In this document: positions 18,201 to 27,572 of the stretch, one piece after another
How positions within the stretch are numbered: position 1 is the stretch's first letter
Layout of the letters: every line of letters begins with the position of its first letter
Origin: a bacterium
GTDB lineage: Bacteria; Patescibacteriota; Saccharimonadia; Saccharimonadales; UBA4665
Direction of reading: 5' to 3'
Assembly (NCBI GenBank): GCA_021833065.1
Contig: JAKBGO010000005.1
Span: 1 to 43,613, forward strand
DNA length: 43,613 nucleotides
Position numbers and translations under genes: made by a program
Notes under the pieces: model-generated
What the model saw: the letters and a program-made list of their open reading frames with translations, nothing else
What the model was told of the DNA's origin: nothing
The model's database searches: none

Positions 18201-18616
18201 TGTCCGGTCTTCTTGAATTATTACCAATTTTGAGTGAAAAAACCTATAAAATATCTAAAAGTAGGATTTATGCTTTCAAAGTACCTAAAAACGCTAATAA
18301 AATTTCTATCAAACAACAGATAGAGGATTACTATAAAGTTGAAGTCCAATCAGTAAATATTGTAAATATAGATGGTAAAAGAAAAAGAACGATTTCGCTA
18401 ACCGGCAAAAGATACGATAATTCTTATGGTAAAAGAACTGATACCAAGAAGGCTTATGTATATTTGAAAGAAGGTTTCAGTCTTCCATTCTTTGAAGCTA
18501 TCGAAGAAGAAGCTCAAAAAGAACAGAAGGCTCAAGAAAATTTCGATAAGGCAGCCAAGAAAATTGATGACAAAGAGTCTAAGAAGTCGAAGCGGGCAAA
18601 AAAGGAGAAGGCATAA
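18200..18616 (+). CDS. rplW: 50S ribosomal protein L23, with C-terminal extension
   Basis: L23 sits at the tunnel exit and docks trigger factor and SRP. The core (about residues 1-100) shows the L23 fold, with RIYAFKVPKNANKISIKQQIEDYY and GKRKRTISLTGKR. The protein is 138 aa, roughly 40 residues longer than usual. The extra tail is a charged Lys/Glu-rich segment, EEEAQKEQKAQENF onward. One-base overlaps connect it to rplD and rplB. Confidence 0.94.
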   Translation: MSGLLELLPILSEKTYKISKSRIYAFKVPKNANKISIKQQIEDYYKVEVQSVNIVNIDGKRKRTISLTGKRYDNSYGKRTDTKKAYVYLKEGFSLPFFEAIEEEAQKEQKAQENFDKAAKKIDDKESKKSKRAKKEKA

Positions 18617-19470
18617 TGTCGATTGTTAATTTGAATCCAACCAGTCCCGGAAGAAGAGGAAAGACAACTCAGGACTTCTCGACGATAACTTCTAAAAAAC
18701 CTGTTAAATCTCTTCTTTTGATAAAAAAGACTAAAAGTGGAAGAAATAATCAAGGTAGAATAACTACCAGACATCAGGGTGGTGGGGCTAAGAAATTCTA
18801 TCGATTAGTTAGTTTCAGCCTGGAAGATGGCTTTAAAGGTACTATTGAGCATATTGAATACGATCCTAACCGTAGTGCAAGAATTGCCAGAGTTAAAAAA
18901 GCTGATGGCAGCTACGTATACGTTTTAGCAACATCAGACATGAAACAAGGTCAGATTATAAAAACCGGCGAAGATGCTCCAATCGAGTCAGGGAATAGAT
19001 TTATGTTAAAAAACATACCAATCGGTAGTTCAATTCATAATATAGAATTATCGGTCGGTAAAGGCGGTCAGTTAGTCAGATCGGCTGGAAATAGCGCTCA
19101 GTTAATGGGTCGAGACAATGGCTACGCACAGGTCAGGTTACCAAGCGGTGAAGTTCGTCTAATAAATGAAAATTGTCAGGCTTCAATTGGTGTATTGGGT
19201 AACGAACAGCATCAAAACGTTAAACTTGGCAAGGCCGGAAGTACCAGGCATCGTGGTATCCGACCTTCAGTTAGAGGTGTCGTTATGAACGCTGTTGACC
19301 ACCCTCATGGTGGTGGTGATGGAGGTCGTCATGGTGTCGGTGGTGGAAAAAATCATGGTTCAGCACCTAAAACACCATGGGGTCAAAAAACTCTTGGTTT
19401 TAAGACTAGGACTAGAAAGAAAAGCGATAAATTTATAGTCAGAAGCAGACATGCTTCGAAGAGGAAATAA
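18616..19470 (+). CDS. rplB: 50S ribosomal protein L2
   Basis: L2 supports the peptidyl transferase centre and subunit joining. The 284-aa sequence includes [42 protein letters not shown], and the C-terminal [13 protein letters not shown]. The glycine/histidine-rich loop after HPHGGG is slightly longer than in E. coli. It follows rplW by a TAATG overlap and precedes rpsS by 2 nt. Confidence 0.98.
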   Translation: MSIVNLNPTSPGRRGKTTQDFSTITSKKPVKSLLLIKKTKSGRNNQGRITTRHQGGGAKKFYRLVSFSLEDGFKGTIEHIEYDPNRSARIARVKKADGSYVYVLATSDMKQGQIIKTGEDAPIESGNRFMLKNIPIGSSIHNIELSVGKGGQLVRSAGNSAQLMGRDNGYAQVRLPSGEVRLINENCQASIGVLGNEQHQNVKLGKAGSTRHRGIRPSVRGVVMNAVDHPHGGGDGGRHGVGGGKNHGSAPKTPWGQKTLGFKTRTRKKSDKFIVRSRHASKRK

Positions 19471-19472
19471 TT

Positions 19473-19745
19473 ATGTCAAGATCAAGTAAAAAAGGACCAT
19501 TTGTAGATTTTAAACTAGCTAAGAAAGTTAAGGCTTTGGGCTCGGAAGACCGTACCATTATTAAGACCTGGGCTAGACACTCTACTATATCTCCTGATTT
19601 TGTGGGCCGTACAATAGCTGTTCATAATGGTAAGGTCCATGTGCCGGTATTTATAACTGAAAACATGGTAGGTCATAAACTTGGCGAATTTTCTCCAACT
19701 CGAAAATTCCGTTCACACGGTGGAAAGTTAGCAAAGGGTAAGTAA
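19473..19745 (+). CDS. rpsS: 30S ribosomal protein S19
   Basis: S19 binds 16S rRNA in the head with S13. The 90-aa protein is standard: [15 protein letters not shown], then [16 protein letters not shown] and [17 protein letters not shown]. It lies in the S10 cluster between rplB and rplV. Confidence 0.98.
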   Translation: MSRSSKKGPFVDFKLAKKVKALGSEDRTIIKTWARHSTISPDFVGRTIAVHNGKVHVPVFITENMVGHKLGEFSPTRKFRSHGGKLAKGK

Positions 19746-19746
19746 A

Positions 19747-20145
19747 ATGTCGGTATTAGCAGTAGCCAAATCAGTTAAAATCAGCCCGAGAAAAGTATCA
19801 CAGGTAGCATCACTTGTTCGCGGTAGAACAGTATCTGATGCTTTAACAATCCTTAGCTATACCAATCGAAGAGGTGCTAAGGCTGTATTCGATGTAATAA
19901 AAAGTGCATCTGCAAATGCAACTCATAACCACGGATACAAACAAGAAGGCTTGTTTATTTCTGAAATTACCGTAAATCATGGTCCAAGCCTTAAAAGATT
20001 CAGACCAGTCGCTCGTGGAATGGCTCACCCTTTTCAGCATCAGACTTCGCATATTCGCGTTTCAGTTGACGGTCAACTTCGACAATCAGCAGCAAAGAAA
20101 AAAGAGTCAGTAGCTAAACCTAAGACAGCTAAGGAGACAAAATAA
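19747..20145 (+). CDS. rplV: 50S ribosomal protein L22
   Basis: L22 forms part of the exit tunnel wall. The 132 aa show the family core KSVKISPRKVSQVASLVRGR and GPSLKRFRPVARGMA, followed by the HQTSHIRVSV strand. A lysine-rich tail of about 20 residues (SAAKKKESVAKPKTAKETK) extends the C terminus. The stop overlaps the rpsC start. Confidence 0.97.
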   Translation: MSVLAVAKSVKISPRKVSQVASLVRGRTVSDALTILSYTNRRGAKAVFDVIKSASANATHNHGYKQEGLFISEITVNHGPSLKRFRPVARGMAHPFQHQTSHIRVSVDGQLRQSAAKKKESVAKPKTAKETK

Positions 20146-20774
20146 TGGGCCATAAAGTAAATCCAATATCTATGAGGCTTCAAACCAATAAAGATTGGTC
20201 TTCTAAGTGGTTCGCATCCAAGAATGACTATGCCAGTTTCTTGAAAGATGATTTGACAGTTAGAAAGCTGATTAACCAAAAACTGGGTTCTCGCGCTTCT
20301 ATTAATCGAGTAGAAATCAATCGTACTCCGAATCTGGTAACGATTACCATCTCTACTGCTAAAGCCGGTGTTGTTATCGGCCGAGGCGGTACTGGAGCAA
20401 CTGAACTCAAAGATATATTTGAAAAAATATATAAAACTCCTACCAGAGTTAATATTGAAGAAATTAAAAAACCCGATTTACACGCCAAACTTGTCGCTGA
20501 AAATGTTGCTCATCAGCTAGAAAGAAGAATCAATTTTAGACGAGCGATAAAATCTGCCGCCGCTGCTGCTATGAGAGCTGGCGCCTTGGGAATTAAAGTT
20601 GAAGTCTCCGGACGATTAAACGGTGCTGAGATGTCTAGACGAGAAAAAGAGTTCGCCGGATCCGTACCCCTACATACCTTAAGAGCTAACATTGATTTTG
20701 CTAAAGTTGCCGCTCAGACTCCTGCTGGTTTAATCGGAGTTAAGGTTTGGATTTATAAAGGTGAGGTAATTTAA
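20145..20774 (+). CDS. rpsC: 30S ribosomal protein S3
   Basis: S3 guards the mRNA entry channel. The 209-aa protein opens [18 protein letters not shown] and includes the KH-domain motif [15 protein letters not shown], then [32 protein letters not shown] and the C-terminal [11 protein letters not shown]. It is of typical length and lies 1 nt before rplP. Confidence 0.98.
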   Translation: MGHKVNPISMRLQTNKDWSSKWFASKNDYASFLKDDLTVRKLINQKLGSRASINRVEINRTPNLVTITISTAKAGVVIGRGGTGATELKDIFEKIYKTPTRVNIEEIKKPDLHAKLVAENVAHQLERRINFRRAIKSAAAAAMRAGALGIKVEVSGRLNGAEMSRREKEFAGSVPLHTLRANIDFAKVAAQTPAGLIGVKVWIYKGEVI

Positions 20775-20775
20775 T

Positions 20776-21189
20776 ATGTTATTACCAAGTAGAACTAAAT
20801 TCAGAAAAGTTAGAAAAGGAAAAATTCGAGGAGTTGCTTCATCGGGAAATTTCGTAGCTTTTGGTGATTACGGACTAATGTCTCTCGAGCACGAAAGAAT
20901 TACATCGAGACAGATAGAAGCATCAAGACAAGCTATGACCCGTTATATTAAAAGAGGCGGAAAGATTTGGATAAGGATATTCCCTCACGTACCGGTTACC
21001 AGAAAACCACTTGACGTTAAAATGGGTAGCGGAAAAGGGAACCCTGAATTTTTCGTAGCTAAAGTTAAGCCGGGTACTGTCTTATTTGAAATGCAAGGTG
21101 TAGAAGAGTCTGTTGCCAGAGAAGCTATGAGATTAGCCGGCGACAAACTCCCTGTTAAAACTAAGTTTCTAAAAAGGCAGGAGGTCTAA
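20776..21189 (+). CDS. rplP: 50S ribosomal protein L16
   Basis: L16 contacts A-site tRNA near the peptidyl transferase centre. At 137 aa it is standard, with [30 protein letters not shown]-like [19 protein letters not shown], and [20 protein letters not shown]. The 3' end carries the AGGAGG Shine-Dalgarno that serves rpmC. Confidence 0.98.
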   Translation: MLLPSRTKFRKVRKGKIRGVASSGNFVAFGDYGLMSLEHERITSRQIEASRQAMTRYIKRGGKIWIRIFPHVPVTRKPLDVKMGSGKGNPEFFVAKVKPGTVLFEMQGVEESVAREAMRLAGDKLPVKTKFLKRQEV

Positions 21190-21191
21190 TT

Positions 21192-21392
21192 ATGAAAATG
21201 ACTGATATCCGAAAACTGTCTACAGCTGATTTGTCAAAAGAAAGTGTTAAGTTAAAGAACGAGATCTTTGAACTAAAGCATAAATTACTCTTAGGTCAGA
21301 TTACTAATGTTAAACTAATAAAACTTAAAAGAAAAGATTTGGCTAGAGTCTTAACAGTCTTAGGCGAACAACTTCTAAAGGAGGCTAAATAA
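21192..21392 (+). CDS. rpmC: 50S ribosomal protein L29
   Basis: L29 is a small helical protein next to L23 at the tunnel exit. The 66 aa are normal for the family: [15 protein letters not shown] and the ending [20 protein letters not shown]. The perfect AGGAGG at 21179-21184 is 7 nt from the first ATG (21192), favouring it over the ATG two codons later. The stop overlaps rpsQ. Confidence 0.96.
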   Translation: MKMTDIRKLSTADLSKESVKLKNEIFELKHKLLLGQITNVKLIKLKRKDLARVLTVLGEQLLKEAK

Positions 21393-21697
21393 TGGCTAAA
21401 TTCATTACCGGTATTGTGTCTTCAGATAAGGCTGATAAGACAATCGTAGTAACCGTTTCTACAACAAAAGTTCACCCTTTGTATCGTAAATCTTACAAAG
21501 TCAGTACTAAATACATGGCTCATGACGAGAAAAATGAGGCTAAAGTCGGTGATTTAGTAAAGATCAAAGAGTCAAAGCCAATTTCTGCTAAAAAAAGATT
21601 TGTGCTTGATTCAATTGTTGAAAAAGCTGAATTAAGCGCTAAAGATCTTGAAATTTTGAAGAACGAAGAAGAAGTAAAAACCGAAGAGGTTAAATAA
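21392..21697 (+). CDS. rpsQ: 30S ribosomal protein S17
   Basis: S17 is an early 30S body protein. The OB-fold core has [40 protein letters not shown] and the [19 protein letters not shown] stretch. The 101-aa protein is about 15 residues longer than usual, ending in an acidic/lysine-rich tail. One-base overlaps join it to rpmC and rplN. Confidence 0.97.
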   Translation: MAKFITGIVSSDKADKTIVVTVSTTKVHPLYRKSYKVSTKYMAHDEKNEAKVGDLVKIKESKPISAKKRFVLDSIVEKAELSAKDLEILKNEEEVKTEEVK

Positions 21698-22065
21698 TGA
21701 TACAACAAGAAACTAGATTAAACGTTTGCGATAACTCAGGTGCCAAAGAAATTCTGTGCATTAGAGTTCTTGGTGGCACAAGGAGGCGATATGCCCGTGT
21801 TGGGGATATTATTGTCGCTACCGTAAAAGACGCAAATACTACCGGACAGGTTAAGAAAAAAACTGTCGTTAAGGCAGTTGTCGTCAGAACCAGAGAACAG
21901 ATCAGAAGACCTGACGGGTCTACGATTGCATTCGATGATAATGCAGCTGTTATTATTGGCGACGACAAATTACCTAAGGCTACCCGTATATTCGGCCCCG
22001 TACCAAGAGAACTTCGTGATATGGGATATTCTAAGATAATCAGTTTGGCACCGGAGGTACTATAA
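21697..22065 (+). CDS. rplN: 50S ribosomal protein L14
   Basis: L14 forms an intersubunit bridge. The 122 aa match the family in length and sequence: [39 protein letters not shown] and [11 protein letters not shown]. It is embedded in the spc cluster with one-base overlaps on both sides. Confidence 0.98.
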   Translation: MIQQETRLNVCDNSGAKEILCIRVLGGTRRRYARVGDIIVATVKDANTTGQVKKKTVVKAVVVRTREQIRRPDGSTIAFDDNAAVIIGDDKLPKATRIFGPVPRELRDMGYSKIISLAPEVL

Positions 22066-22397
22066 TGCAATCCTTATTTAAAATTAAATTAAAAAAAGGA
22101 GATAACGTTATCGTTCTTTCTGGTCGTCAAAAAGGTAAGGTTGGTAAGGTTTTAGCTCTACACCCTAAAGAAAATAAGGTTACAGTAGAAGGTATCAACA
22201 TCGTCAAAAAACACATAAAAGCTAACAACATATACCCTCAAGGAACAATTAAAGAAATAACTAAACCTATTTGGGTATCTAAAGTGGCAATTGTCGATCC
22301 TAGTGTTAAAAAAGGCAGTCGCATAGGAATCAAGGTTAACGAAAAAGACGGCAGTAAAACTCGTATTTTTAAAGCATCTGGAAAGGAGATTAAGTAA
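22065..22397 (+). CDS. rplX: 50S ribosomal protein L24
   Basis: L24 initiates 50S assembly. The KOW motif region KKGDNVIVLSGRQKGKVGKV is clear, followed by EGINIVKKHIKAN. Length is 110 aa, typical. It overlaps rplN and rplE by one base. Confidence 0.98.
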   Translation: MQSLFKIKLKKGDNVIVLSGRQKGKVGKVLALHPKENKVTVEGINIVKKHIKANNIYPQGTIKEITKPIWVSKVAIVDPSVKKGSRIGIKVNEKDGSKTRIFKASGKEIK

Positions 22398-22978
22398 TGG
22401 CTACTAAAACTACAAACGAAGCATCAACCAGGCCAAGACTTGAGGTCCTTTACAATGATGTTATTAGACCGGAACTGGTGTCTGAGCTTGGTTACTCTAA
22501 TATCCATGAAGCTCCTAAACTAGAAAAGATTGTCATAAATTCCGGTATAGGAAGATCCAAAGATGACAAAAAAATGTTCGATTTGGTAATTAATAATATT
22601 ACTAAAATCACCGGACAGGCTCCCGTCGAAACAGTTGCTAAAAATTCAATTGCCGGTTTTAAACTAAGGGAAGGAAATAAAATCGGAGTAAAAGTTACTT
22701 TAAGGAAAGACCGTATGTATGAGTTCCTAGACCGTTTAATAAATATTGTCTTACCTAGACTCAGAGATTTCCACGGAGTCTCGCTTAAAGCCTTTGATAA
22801 ATCCGGTAACTACAGCATAGGTATAACTGATCAGTCTATTTTTCCTGAACTTACTTTCGACGAGACTACGTTAATTCATGGCTTACAAGTTAATTTAGTT
22901 TTTCAAACTAAAAAATCTACAGATACCATTTCGTTACTAAAGAAATTCGGCATGCCGTTTCAAAAGGAGACTAAATAA
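22397..22978 (+). CDS. rplE: 50S ribosomal protein L5
   Basis: L5 binds 5S rRNA and contacts P-site tRNA. The 193-aa protein has [63 protein letters not shown] and [11 protein letters not shown]-type motifs. The N terminus has about 10 additional residues over E. coli L5. One-base overlaps join it to rplX and rpsN. Confidence 0.98.
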   Translation: MATKTTNEASTRPRLEVLYNDVIRPELVSELGYSNIHEAPKLEKIVINSGIGRSKDDKKMFDLVINNITKITGQAPVETVAKNSIAGFKLREGNKIGVKVTLRKDRMYEFLDRLINIVLPRLRDFHGVSLKAFDKSGNYSIGITDQSIFPELTFDETTLIHGLQVNLVFQTKKSTDTISLLKKFGMPFQKETK

Positions 22979-23247
22979 TGGCTAAAAAATCTATTATCGC
23001 CAGAGATGCAAAGCGTAAAGCTATGCACGATAAATATTTGGCAAAAAGATTGGAATTAAAGAAGCTTGGTGATTATGAAGGATTGGCCAAACTTCCACGC
23101 AACTCATCACAGACAAGGCTAAAAAATCGTTGCGTTGAAACAGGTCGACCCAGAGGTTATATGAGACAGTTTGGACTTTCACGTATAGCATTCAGAGAAC
23201 ATGCTTCAAAAGGTGAAATTCCAGGCATAACTAAATCAAGCTGGTAA
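22978..23247 (+). CDS. rpsN: 30S ribosomal protein S14, zinc-free form
   Basis: S14 helps build the 30S head. The 89-aa length and the sequence match the long form without zinc (C- form): [14 protein letters not shown], then [25 protein letters not shown]. The two CxxC pairs of the short zinc form are absent, with one cysteine left. It lies between rplE (one-base overlap) and rpsH. Confidence 0.97.
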   Translation: MAKKSIIARDAKRKAMHDKYLAKRLELKKLGDYEGLAKLPRNSSQTRLKNRCVETGRPRGYMRQFGLSRIAFREHASKGEIPGITKSSW

Positions 23248-23265
23248 GAAAGGAGGAAATAATAT

Positions 23266-23670
23266 ATGTCTAAGACAACTACAGATCCAATTTCAGATAT
23301 GCTGACAAGAATCAGAAACGCAATACTCGTTAATAAAAACGAAGTAGTAATTCCTCATAGCAAAATTAAGGCCGCCATTTTAGATTTATTGATTGAAAAT
23401 CACTTCTTAAAGAGCATGTCTACTGTCGATATGCCATCGGTCGGCAAATTGATTAAACTTGTTATTAACGATGAAAATGCAAATGCTTCAATATCTGAAA
23501 TTTCAAGAGTTTCTAAACCTGGCCGCCGAATGTATGTTATGGCTAAAGAGATTCCTAGAATCAAAAAAGGACGTGGTTTAGTAATTGTATCAACATCTCA
23601 AGGTTTAATGACTGGTGATAAAGCCAAGTCGTTGAATTTAGGCGGTGAATTAATTTGTAAGGTATATTAA
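23266..23670 (+). CDS. rpsH: 30S ribosomal protein S8
   Basis: S8 binds the central domain of 16S rRNA, and in E. coli represses the spc operon. The 134 aa contain DPISDMLTRIRNAILVNK, SRVSKPGRRMYV and GRGLVIVSTSQGLMTGDKA. The Shine-Dalgarno AAGGAGG precedes the ATG. Confidence 0.98.
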   Translation: MSKTTTDPISDMLTRIRNAILVNKNEVVIPHSKIKAAILDLLIENHFLKSMSTVDMPSVGKLIKLVINDENANASISEISRVSKPGRRMYVMAKEIPRIKKGRGLVIVSTSQGLMTGDKAKSLNLGGELICKVY

Positions 23671-23689
23671 TTTTTTAAAGGAATAATAA

Positions 23690-24229
23690 ATGAGTCGAAT
23701 AGGAAAACTACCAATCCAGATTCCAGAAGGTGTGACAATCACTGCCGACCAAAATTTTATTACTGTTTCAGGTAAAAAAGGTGAATTAAAGATCCCAACC
23801 TTGAAACAAATTAAAGTTGAGGTTAATGATAATCAAGTTATTGTTACAAGAGAGAATGATTTAAAAGAAATAAAAGCAAAACACGGCCTTCAAAGATCAT
23901 TGATAAACAATATGGTCATCGGGGTTTCACAAGGTTTTAGCAAAAAACTTGAGGTAAACGGAGTTGGGTTCAAAGTTGCATTGTCGGGAACCGACTTAAA
24001 CATGAGTCTGGGTTTCTCACATAACGTTATATACAAACTTCCTCAAGGCATTACTGCCACTGTAAATCAAAACGTAATCGCAATTGACGGCATTGATAAG
24101 CAATTAGTAGGACAGGTTGCTGCAGAGATTAGAAGTCTTAAAAAGCCGGAACCATATAAAGGCAAGGGCATTAAGTATGTTGATGAATATATTATACGTA
24201 AGAGCGGTAAGAGCGGTAAGGATAAGTAA
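23690..24229 (+). CDS. rplF: 50S ribosomal protein L6
   Basis: L6 lies near the factor-binding site. The 179 aa show MSRIGKLPIQIPEGVTI, GVGFKVALSGTDLNMSLGFSH-type repeats of the two L6 domains, and the C-terminal KKPEPYKGKGIKYVDE. The length is standard. It is 2 nt from rplR. Confidence 0.98.
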   Translation: MSRIGKLPIQIPEGVTITADQNFITVSGKKGELKIPTLKQIKVEVNDNQVIVTRENDLKEIKAKHGLQRSLINNMVIGVSQGFSKKLEVNGVGFKVALSGTDLNMSLGFSHNVIYKLPQGITATVNQNVIAIDGIDKQLVGQVAAEIRSLKKPEPYKGKGIKYVDEYIIRKSGKSGKDK

Positions 24230-24231
24230 AC

Positions 24232-24588
24232 ATGAAAAGACTAACTATTAAAAAAGCCCACAAAGCTTTACGAAAAAACCGAATCAGAAGTATTATTTCA
24301 GGATCTGAAGATAGGCCTCGCCTGAGTGTCACTGTTTCATTAAACCATGTTTCAGCTCAGCTTATTGATGATGTTAATCGCACGACTATAGCTCATTCAA
24401 CGACAATAGGTCTTAGTAAAGATTTAGGTAGCATGACCAAGAAGGCCGAGTTTGTTGGTTCAGATTTGGCAAAAAAAGCCCTTAAAAAAGGTATCAAAAA
24501 AATAGTTTTTGATAGAAATGGAAAACTATATCACGGTCGAGTAAAGGCTTTAGCTGATAGCGCCAGAGCGGAAGGATTGGAGTTTTAA
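24232..24588 (+). CDS. rplR: 50S ribosomal protein L18
   Basis: L18 binds 5S rRNA with L5. The 118 aa include RKNRIRSIISGSEDRPRLSV, the typical VGSDLAKKALKKGIKKIVFDR and the ending YHGRVKALADSARAEGLEF. It lies between rplF and rpsE in the normal order. Confidence 0.98.
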   Translation: MKRLTIKKAHKALRKNRIRSIISGSEDRPRLSVTVSLNHVSAQLIDDVNRTTIAHSTTIGLSKDLGSMTKKAEFVGSDLAKKALKKGIKKIVFDRNGKLYHGRVKALADSARAEGLEF

Positions 24589-24592
24589 GTAT

Positions 24593-25123
24593 ATGGACAA
24601 TAAGGACAATTCAAGGAAAAACGATACCGTCTTTGCTGAAAAAGCTTTTGATGAAAAAACTTTAGACATCGGTAGAATTGCAAGAGTAGTAAAAGGTGGG
24701 AGACGATTCAGATTTAGAGCTCTTGTTGTTGTCGGTGATAAGAAGGGTAAGGTCGGAATTGGCGTGGCAAAAGGTGCAGATGTAACTGCAGCCGTCACAA
24801 AAGCAGTTGAAGTTGCAAAAAAGAATTTCATAACCGTTAAAACTTATAAAGGTACTATACCTCACGAAGTACAGGCTAAAGTCGGAGGATCTAATATTCT
24901 ACTTAAGCCTGCTTCTGTTGGTACTGGATTAATTGCCGGAGGAGTGGTTAGAAGTATTCTTGAAGTTGGTGGTGTTTCAGATATTTTGTCTAAATCTCTA
25001 GGATCTTCAAGTAAATTGAATACCGCTTATGCGACTATTGAAGCATTGAAACAATTGGTTGAAAGCAAAGATTGGATTACAAACCAAGATAAGAAAAAGA
25101 CATCTAAAAAAGTTGAGGCTTAA
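24593..25123 (+). CDS. rpsE: 30S ribosomal protein S5
   Basis: S5 contributes to decoding fidelity and the mRNA entry channel. The 176 aa show the S5 N-terminal dsRNA-binding fold, VVKGGRRFRFRALVVVGDKKGKVGIGVAK, and IPHEVQAKVGGSNILLKPAS. The stop is 3 nt from the rplO ATG, so rpmD, which usually sits between them, is absent. Confidence 0.98.
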   Translation: MDNKDNSRKNDTVFAEKAFDEKTLDIGRIARVVKGGRRFRFRALVVVGDKKGKVGIGVAKGADVTAAVTKAVEVAKKNFITVKTYKGTIPHEVQAKVGGSNILLKPASVGTGLIAGGVVRSILEVGGVSDILSKSLGSSSKLNTAYATIEALKQLVESKDWITNQDKKKTSKKVEA

Positions 25124-25126
25124 ACT

Positions 25127-25588
25127 ATGAAATTTCATGAATTAAATGTAGATAAATCTAAGAAAAAAACCCGAGTCGGCCGCGGTATTTCCGCTGGTCG
25201 GGGTAAAACAGCCGGTCGTGGTACAAAAGGACAAAAGGCCCGTACTGGATCTTCTGCTAAACCGGGATTTTCTGGTGGTCAGAATCCTCTAATGCAGCAA
25301 CTTCCCAAACTCCCCGGCTTTAAGAGTCATATCAAAAAAGCTGAAAATGTCACGACAACTCAGTTAAATTCATTAAAATCTACTACTATTGACTCAAATG
25401 TTTTGTTTGATAATGGCTTAATTTCAAGCCCCTATGTCAAGATTAAACTTCTTTTCAGTGGTGATATTAGTAAAAAGCTTACAATTAAGTTACCGGCTGC
25501 TAGCCAAAAAGCCGTGGAAGCGATTGAAAGCTCTGGTGGTCAATTTGAAAAAGTCGATAGGTTGGCTAGACCTACTACAAAAAAATAA
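25127..25588 (+). CDS. rplO: 50S ribosomal protein L15
   Basis: L15 is a late assembly protein of the 50S subunit. The 153 aa begin with the glycine/arginine-rich extension KKKTRVGRGISAGRGKTAGRGTKGQKAR and have GQNPLMQQLPKLPGF. It follows rpsE directly, without L30, and precedes secY. Confidence 0.97.
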   Translation: MKFHELNVDKSKKKTRVGRGISAGRGKTAGRGTKGQKARTGSSAKPGFSGGQNPLMQQLPKLPGFKSHIKKAENVTTTQLNSLKSTTIDSNVLFDNGLISSPYVKIKLLFSGDISKKLTIKLPAASQKAVEAIESSGGQFEKVDRLARPTTKK

Positions 25589-25617
25589 TCTAGTGTAAAA
25601 TTAAATAAACTTATTTC

Positions 25618-27117
25618 ATGAATTGGAAAGTAATCTGGCTATCTTTAAAAGAAAAAGATATGAGAAATCGTATCTTAGCTGTTATTGGTATCCTACTGGT
25701 CTTCAGGGTATTGGCGCAATTACCAGTACCAATTGCCAATGCCTCAACTCTTCACAATCTATTACAAAATCTATTTAGCTCGTCTTCGGCACCACAATTT
25801 TTGAATTTTGTTAACGTCTTATCCGGAGGAGCACTGGCAAATTTCTCTATTATGATAGCCGGCTTAGGCCCTTATATTAATGCTTCAATCATTATGCAGT
25901 TACTTACAAAAGCTATCCCAAAACTCGAAGCGCTTCACAAAGATGGTGAGTTTGGACAAAAAAAGATTAATCAATACACTAGAATACTTACATTCCCACT
26001 GGCAATAATTCAATCAATTGGTTCTATATATTTGATCAGACAGGCAGCTCAAAGTTTGGGCGGAAGCGCCGCTAGCAGTATTACTGCTAATCCTTCAATT
26101 TTGCAATGGGTTGTTATGGTTAGTGCATTGACCGGTGGATCTATGCTGTTAATGTGGTTGGGTGAGTTAATAACCGAACAAAGCATTGGTAATGGTATCT
26201 CTTTGATAATCACCGTAGGTATAGTCAGTCGATTACCTCAAAATATTAAAAGTATTGTTACTTCATTTAGTTCCTCTCACCATTGGAAAATTTTTAACCA
26301 CTGGACATTGCCCTTTAGTAGAACAACCTTTTATTACTCTTTAATTGTTATTGGTTCTATTCTATTGGTCACTTATTTAGTGGTTTTATTAAACGAAGCC
26401 TCTCGTAACTTGACTGTTTCTTATGCAAAAAGAGTTCAAGGCAATAGGGCTTACGGTGGAGTTACTACTATTCTACCCGTTAAACTGATAACTGCCGGGG
26501 TTATACCTATTATATTTGCAGTTGCTTTTCTGAGTGTGCCTTCTTTCGTCGGTCAATTATTACAAGGACTTCATAACAGTCATTGGACTACCTTAGGAGC
26601 AAAGTTAGTTTCTTGGTTCTCGGCTCCTAGTAGTACGACGTTTAAAACGGAAGGCTGGCTTGCATATATTTATCCAGTAACTTACTTCGTCCTAGTTTTC
26701 ATATTTACTTATTTTTATACTTCAATAACTTTTAACGCTCAAGAAATTGCCGAAAACCTACATAAGCAAGGTGGTTTTATAGAAGGTGTAAGATCCGGCC
26801 TACAAACTGAGAAGTATTTATCTAAGATCGTTAATCGATTAACTTTTTTTGGGGCTCTTAGCTTAGCAACTTTGGCTCTACTTCCTATTATTGCCCAAAT
26901 ATTCGTTAAAGTGAGCGTTACTATCGGTGGAACAAGTGTTTTGATTCTTGTTTCAGTAGCTTTGCAGACACTTCGAGCCGTTGAGTCGCGAGCTTACATG
27001 GTAACTTATGATAACTATACAGAATCAGACTTTTTCCATGATATTGAAGAAGAACAAGCTGATAAAAACAGTAAAAATAGTCGTTTTAAGCTCTCTAAAA
27101 AATTAAAGAGAAAATAA
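25618..27117 (+). CDS. secY: Protein translocase subunit SecY
   Basis: SecY is the pore of the Sec translocon in the cytoplasmic membrane. The 499-aa protein has ten hydrophobic segments, starting with RILAVIGILLVFRVLAQLP. Family stretches are LGPYINASIIMQLL, NGISLIITVGI, RVQGNRAYGG and the cytoplasmic loop ENLHKQGGFIEGVRSG. It is somewhat longer than the usual 430-440 aa, with extended loops and a basic tail (KLSKKLKRK). No Shine-Dalgarno precedes the ATG. The adk and map genes that usually follow are missing. Confidence 0.97.
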   Translation: MNWKVIWLSLKEKDMRNRILAVIGILLVFRVLAQLPVPIANASTLHNLLQNLFSSSSAPQFLNFVNVLSGGALANFSIMIAGLGPYINASIIMQLLTKAIPKLEALHKDGEFGQKKINQYTRILTFPLAIIQSIGSIYLIRQAAQSLGGSAASSITANPSILQWVVMVSALTGGSMLLMWLGELITEQSIGNGISLIITVGIVSRLPQNIKSIVTSFSSSHHWKIFNHWTLPFSRTTFYYSLIVIGSILLVTYLVVLLNEASRNLTVSYAKRVQGNRAYGGVTTILPVKLITAGVIPIIFAVAFLSVPSFVGQLLQGLHNSHWTTLGAKLVSWFSAPSSTTFKTEGWLAYIYPVTYFVLVFIFTYFYTSITFNAQEIAENLHKQGGFIEGVRSGLQTEKYLSKIVNRLTFFGALSLATLALLPIIAQIFVKVSVTIGGTSVLILVSVALQTLRAVESRAYMVTYDNYTESDFFHDIEEEQADKNSKNSRFKLSKKLKRK

Positions 27118-27130
27118 AGATAAAAAACCC

Positions 27131-27158
27131 TTTACAATTGATAATTTACTGCTATAAT
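27131..27158 (+). promoter_or_regulatory. Promoter of infA and the alpha cluster
   Basis: The -35 TTTACA (27131-27136) is 16 nt from a consensus -10 TATAAT (27153-27158). The -10 is extended (TGCTATAAT). The predicted leader to infA is only about 11 nt, with no Shine-Dalgarno. It provides independent transcription of infA, rpmJ, rpsM, rpsK, rpsD, rpoA and the following genes. Confidence 0.75.
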
Positions 27159-27175
27159 TAAACCTTGTTATATTT

Positions 27176-27397
27176 ATGTCCAGTTCCAAAGAAGTTATTG
27201 AGCTAAGTGGTACGGTTGTAGAAACTTTACCGGGTACTCAATTCCGTGTGGAACTTGAAAATGGGCATAGGATCATAGCTCATGTAGCCGGTAAGATGAG
27301 AAAACATTTTATTCGAATCGTACCCGGAGACAGCGTAACGGTTGAGCTGACACCTTATGATCTTACTAAGGGTCGAATCACCTATCGCAAAGCTTAA
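27176..27397 (+). CDS. infA: Translation initiation factor IF-1
   Basis: IF-1 occupies the A site during initiation. The 73 aa form the S1-like OB fold: [56 protein letters not shown]. The length is standard. A strong promoter lies 18 nt upstream, and rpmJ follows 56 nt downstream. Confidence 0.97.
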   Translation: MSSSKEVIELSGTVVETLPGTQFRVELENGHRIIAHVAGKMRKHFIRIVPGDSVTVELTPYDLTKGRITYRKA

Positions 27398-27453
27398 TTT
27401 ATAAAATAACAAGCAGTGTGTTGTCGTACCACTGGAAAGGTAAGATAATCCGC

Positions 27454-27570
27454 ATGAAAGTGCGTGCAAGCGTTAAAAAGATAAGTCCTGATGATATCGT
27501 CGTTAGACGAAAAGGCCGAGTCTATATTATAAACAAATTAAAACCTAAGCATAAGCAGAGGCAGGGTTAA
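27454..27570 (+). CDS. rpmJ: 50S ribosomal protein L36, zinc-free form
   Basis: This 38-aa gene is too short for the ORF track. It encodes [20 protein letters not shown] followed by a sequence ending in KHKQRQG. The ends match L36 exactly. The zinc ligands are lost: the two cysteines of CxxC are Ser and Asp, and the third cysteine is Asn. Only the histidine remains. It sits in the canonical infA-rpmJ-rpsM position, with rpsM starting 2 nt after the stop. Confidence 0.93.
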   Translation: MKVRASVKKISPDDIVVRRKGRVYIINKLKPKHKQRQG

Positions 27571-27572
27571 GT

